Source: JBAPRR01 sp049281195 (GTDB lineage Bacteria > Actinomycetota > Acidimicrobiia > Acidimicrobiales > CAVXTF01). Taken from it: a DNA stretch of 17,224 nucleotides. A program made the translations under genes and the position numbers. Location: NCBI GenBank assembly GCA_049281195.1, contig JBAPRR010000100.1, forward strand, positions 1-17,224, read 5' to 3'. The notes under the pieces were generated by a model. That model ran no database searches, was not told the DNA's origin, and was given only the letters and a program-made list of their open reading frames with translations. Positions 15,126 to 17,224 of the stretch are shown in pieces; the first letter of the stretch is position 1, and every line of letters starts with the position of its first letter.

Positions 15126-15141
15126 CATAGCGGAGCCTATG
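15126..15141. promoter_or_regulatory. Second inverted repeat in the TetR/radical SAM gap
   Basis: CATAGCGGAGCCTATG has perfect 5-bp arms with a 6-nt spacer. It is located between the stronger 15161-15176 repeat and the TetR start, upstream of the putative TetR -10 box. It could be a second operator or chance. Confidence 0.25.
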
Positions 15142-15153
15142 CAACATTTCCTC

Positions 15154-15182
15154 TTCCAAGTCGAACGTATGTTCGATAGCAT
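15154..15182 (+). promoter_or_regulatory. Candidate leaderless promoter of the radical SAM gene
   Basis: TTCCAA (15154-15159) and TAGCAT (15177-15182) are separated by exactly 17 bp, and the -10 box is 6 nt before the GTG start at 15189. No Shine-Dalgarno sequence is present. Together this fits a leaderless actinobacterial promoter; the -35 box is weak. Confidence 0.45.
15161..15176. promoter_or_regulatory. Candidate TetR operator (TCGAAC-N4-GTTCGA)
   Basis: TCGAACGTATGTTCGA has perfect 6-bp arms around GTAT. It occupies the spacer between the putative -35 and -10 boxes of the radical SAM gene, in the gap shared with the divergent TetR gene. A bound repressor there would block the promoter. 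Binding by this TetR protein is inferred from position only. Confidence 0.55.
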
Positions 15183-15188
15183 CGAGCT

Positions 15189-16250
15189 GTGACCGATCGA
15201 GCAGAGTTCCGTTGGAGGCTCAGCGGCGACGACGGCGGGCAGCCGATGCTCTTCGCCGAAGAAGACCTGGTGGAAAGGCACATTGGAAAGGGCGAGTATC
15301 GCGGCCTGGAGTTCCTGCACGTGAACGCGAAACGTGTGATCAACGCGGTTCCACCTTCTTCGCGGATGAACTTCCGCTACACGATCAACGCGTACCGGGG
15401 ATGTAGCCACGCCTGTAAGTACTGCTTCGCCCGGCCGACGCACGAGTACCTCGGCCTCAACATCGGTGAGGACTTCGAAACAAGGCTGGTGGTGAAGGTG
15501 AACGCCATCGAAAAGGTTCGCGCCGAGCTCCAGTCGCCCCAGTGGCGGCGAGACCTGATCGCGATGGGAACGAACACCGACCCCTATCAACACGCGGAAG
15601 GGAAGTACTACCTGACCCGGGGGATCATCGAGGTGCTGGCAAAGGCTGGTAACCCGTTTTCGATACTCACCAAATCGACGCTGATTCTGAGGGATCTCGA
15701 CTTGCTGGTGAGTGCTCGAGAACACACGAGCGTCAGATGCAACATGTCAATCGGAACACTCGACGAAGACGTGTGGAAGGCGACCGAACCGAAGACGCCT
15801 CCACCCATTCGGCGACTGGAGGCCGTCAAAAAACTCAACCAGGCCGGTATCCCCACCGGTGTGCTCATCGCTCCGATCATTCCGGGCTGGTCAGACGACC
15901 CCGCTCGGCTGGAGGAGCTGACCGACGCCTGTCTCGAAGCCGGAGCCGTGTCGGTGACCCCGGTGCCGCTGCACCTCCGATCGGGGACCAAGGAGCACTT
16001 TCTGGGCTTCCTGGACGGCGTGCGGCCCGAGTTGGGCCAAACGTTGAGACGGCGCTACAAGGGCTCGTACCTGCCGCCTGCAGAAAGAGTCCGCATAACG
16101 GCACCTGTCGTCCGGGTACTTCAGAACAGGGCGACCCGAAGCCCGGGGCAGGAATCCGACTTGACGCGGTGGGACCCGAACCCGGTTGAAGAGGTGGTTT
16201 CCGAATCGGTCAAGGCCACCGCGGTCGCCGAGCAATTGCGCCTGGTCTAG
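15189..16250 (+). CDS. Rv2578c family radical SAM protein
   Basis: 353 residues, as in the family. The radical SAM 4Fe-4S cluster is bound by C72, C76 and C79 in GCSHACKYCF (CX3CX2C, the spore-photolyase-like variant of the superfamily motif). NAYRGC just before it, MGTNTDPYQ (about 122-130), FSILTKSTL and VLIAPIIPGWSD are typical of the Rv2578c group. The reaction of this actinobacterial group is unknown to me; relation to spore photoproduct lyase is at domain level only. GTG at 15189 is chosen because it sits 6 nt after a -10-like TAGCAT. Divergent from TetR, and possibly repressed by it. Confidence 0.9.
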   Translation: MTDRAEFRWRLSGDDGGQPMLFAEEDLVERHIGKGEYRGLEFLHVNAKRVINAVPPSSRMNFRYTINAYRGCSHACKYCFARPTHEYLGLNIGEDFETRLVVKVNAIEKVRAELQSPQWRRDLIAMGTNTDPYQHAEGKYYLTRGIIEVLAKAGNPFSILTKSTLILRDLDLLVSAREHTSVRCNMSIGTLDEDVWKATEPKTPPPIRRLEAVKKLNQAGIPTGVLIAPIIPGWSDDPARLEELTDACLEAGAVSVTPVPLHLRSGTKEHFLGFLDGVRPELGQTLRRRYKGSYLPPAERVRITAPVVRVLQNRATRSPGQESDLTRWDPNPVEEVVSESVKATAVAEQLRLV

Positions 16251-16281
16251 AGCGTAAAAGACACCCACCGGGCCTACCGGT

Positions 16282-16297
16282 ACGGCGTTCAGGCCGT
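16282..16297 (+). terminator. Weak stem-loop after the radical SAM gene
   Basis: ACGGC GTTCAG GCCGT forms a 5-bp stem with a 6-nt loop, 31 bp after the stop. An alternative pairing uses GGCCT at 16271 with AGGCC at 16291. No T-rich run follows, so it may not terminate transcription on its own. Confidence 0.25.
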
Positions 16298-16382
16298 TAC
16301 CTGATCTGCCGATGATTGGCGTAGCGTCGGGCCAGAAGGGTCGACGGACCAATCGCTCGACAGGCGTGCCTGCGCCGGTCCG

Positions 16383-16415
16383 AAGGAGGTGCGCGTGCCG
16401 GCGATGTGGCGATGA
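16383..16415 (+). other. Six-codon leader mini-ORF with a strong ribosome-binding site, coupled to the MFS gene
   Basis: AAGGAGGT (16383-16390) is the best Shine-Dalgarno sequence here and is placed 4 nt before GTG 16395, not before the transporter's ATG, which is 21 nt away. From that GTG the frame reads MPAMWR and stops with TGA at 16413-16415, overlapping the ATG at 16412 as ATGA. Ribosomes loaded at the leader could reinitiate on the transporter gene. The 17-nt start-to-start distance equals the unit length of the array upstream of the ABC ATPase. Confidence 0.5.
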
Positions 16416-17224
16416 GTGAGATCGACTCCCCTGTGGAGGTGATCGACCCCGGTGTTCCTCGGGCGCAAGGAGGCACAGTCGACTCGCTGCGCCTGCGCAG
16501 CTTCATCGGGCTCGTTCTCGGATTGGTCGGACCCCGGGCCAATCTGGCGGTATCCGGGATCCTTCTCACCCTTTTAGTGAGCCATCGGACCGGGGCCAAC
16601 GCTCTCGCGGTGGCGTTCGCTCTCAGCTCCAATCAGTTGATCGGTTGGCTGGCGTACCCGGTTTTCGGAAGGGCCAGTGACCGGACGCGCAGCGCCATCG
16701 GTCGGCGCGCCCCGTACATGGCGGCCGGGCTGTTCATCATGGGGGCGTGCACTTTCTCGTACACCCTCGTGGGCGGCTACTGGCCGATCGTGGCTTTGAT
16801 CGGAGTTGTGCGCCTGGCGAGCGTGATCGGTGGATTGACCAACATCGCGGTGGTTCCCGAAGTGTTCGGCAAGAGCAGGACACTAAAGGCCGCGGCCATC
16901 ATCGGTGTCCTTGGGACCGCGCTGGGTCTGATCATCAAGGTCACGGTCATCGCCACGTGGAAGCAGTCCGATCCGTCCACCTGGAACCTTCCGTTCCGCA
17001 TGGCCGGACTGATCATGATGGTCGTCGCCGTCGCCGTTCTCCTGTTAGTGCGCGAGGTGCCGGCCGTCCGCAAGATCGCCGATCGTGATCGTTCAGTCAA
17101 GAAGCCCTGGCACCAGGAGCTCAGGGATCTGCTCGCAGGCCCGAACGGCAAGGTGTTGTTGAGCGGCGTCTTCCTGTTCTGGGCGGGAGTGACCGCGACC
17201 GGGAGTCTCACGATCGTCTACTTC
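16412..17224 (+). CDS. MFS transporter, GPH/SLC45-like (C-terminus outside window)
   Basis: 271 residues are visible from ATG 16412. After a hydrophilic N-terminus of about 28 residues come hydrophobic helices (FIGLVLGLVG, LAVSGILLTLL). Then comes the loop FGRASDRTRSAIGRRAPYMA (about 86-105), the form of the MFS helix 2-3 motif seen in GPH/MelB and SLC45 sugar transporters. Further helices follow (IVALIGVVRLASVIGGL, AAAIIGVLGTALGLII, MAGLIMMVVAVAVLLLV), then a cytoplasmic loop and a new helix at the window edge. The substrate is likely a sugar or similar solute co-transported with a cation, by family only. The start is preceded by a coupled mini-ORF. A possible -10 TAGCGT at 16322-16327 has no good -35. 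Confidence 0.85.
   Translation, partial: MSEIDSPVEVIDPGVPRAQGGTVDSLRLRSFIGLVLGLVGPRANLAVSGILLTLLVSHRTGANALAVAFALSSNQLIGWLAYPVFGRASDRTRSAIGRRAPYMAAGLFIMGACTFSYTLVGGYWPIVALIGVVRLASVIGGLTNIAVVPEVFGKSRTLKAAAIIGVLGTALGLIIKVTVIATWKQSDPSTWNLPFRMAGLIMMVVAVAVLLLVREVPAVRKIADRDRSVKKPWHQELRDLLAGPNGKVLLSGVFLFWAGVTATGSLTIVYF

Overview
The window (17,224 bp, high GC) looks like an actinobacterial chromosome, most likely class Acidimicrobiia. The strongest clue is the 42-residue repeat ending in YWLVASDGGIFSFGDAGFYG in the secreted propeller protein at the left edge, a repeat I associate with Acidimicrobiia. An Rv2578c-type radical SAM protein, GTG/TTG starts and several leaderless-looking promoters agree with this. 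No tRNA, rRNA, CRISPR, insertion sequence or phage gene was seen, and no gene-free stretch exceeds about 160 bp.

Left half (1-8198), all minus strand. Reading in the direction of transcription: an aldo/keto reductase; a 128-bp gap carrying five tandem 17-bp units; two ABC ATPases; an MpaB/DUF2236-type oxygenase; two related but degenerate ATP-grasp-like proteins; a small coiled-coil/disordered protein; and a large secreted FG-GAP/PQQ-like beta-propeller that leaves the window. From the first ABC ATPase onward the genes are 4-bp overlapping (twice) or 5-52 bp apart, so they look like one operon. No permease for the ABC ATPases is visible. The operon is the best candidate here for an undescribed system: an oxygenase, two ATP-grasp relatives that have lost key residues, ABC ATPases and a secreted protein. 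What it makes or moves cannot be read from the sequence.

Right half (8199-17224). A GT4-like glycosyltransferase (+) converges on a minus-strand pair of an MFS exporter and pcm (protein-L-isoaspartate methyltransferase). Divergent from the MFS gene is a DUF885 metallopeptidase (+), which converges on a minus-strand TetR regulator / nitronate monooxygenase pair. Divergent from the TetR gene is an Rv2578c-like radical SAM protein (+) with an inverted repeat lying exactly between its -35 and -10 boxes. A GPH/SLC45-like MFS transporter (+) runs off the right edge.

The most unusual signals concern translation initiation. (1) Upstream of the first ABC ATPase, five consecutive six-codon mini-ORFs each end in ATGA, where the stop overlaps the next start, and the last one runs into the ABC start codon. 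(2) The MFS gene at the right edge has one six-codon mini-ORF with exactly the same 17-nt geometry and the only strong Shine-Dalgarno sequence there. (3) The MFS exporter at 10266-11546 has a clearly coding N-terminus with no ATG, GTG or TTG; the best-placed start is ATC behind an AGAGG that sits in a perfect hairpin.
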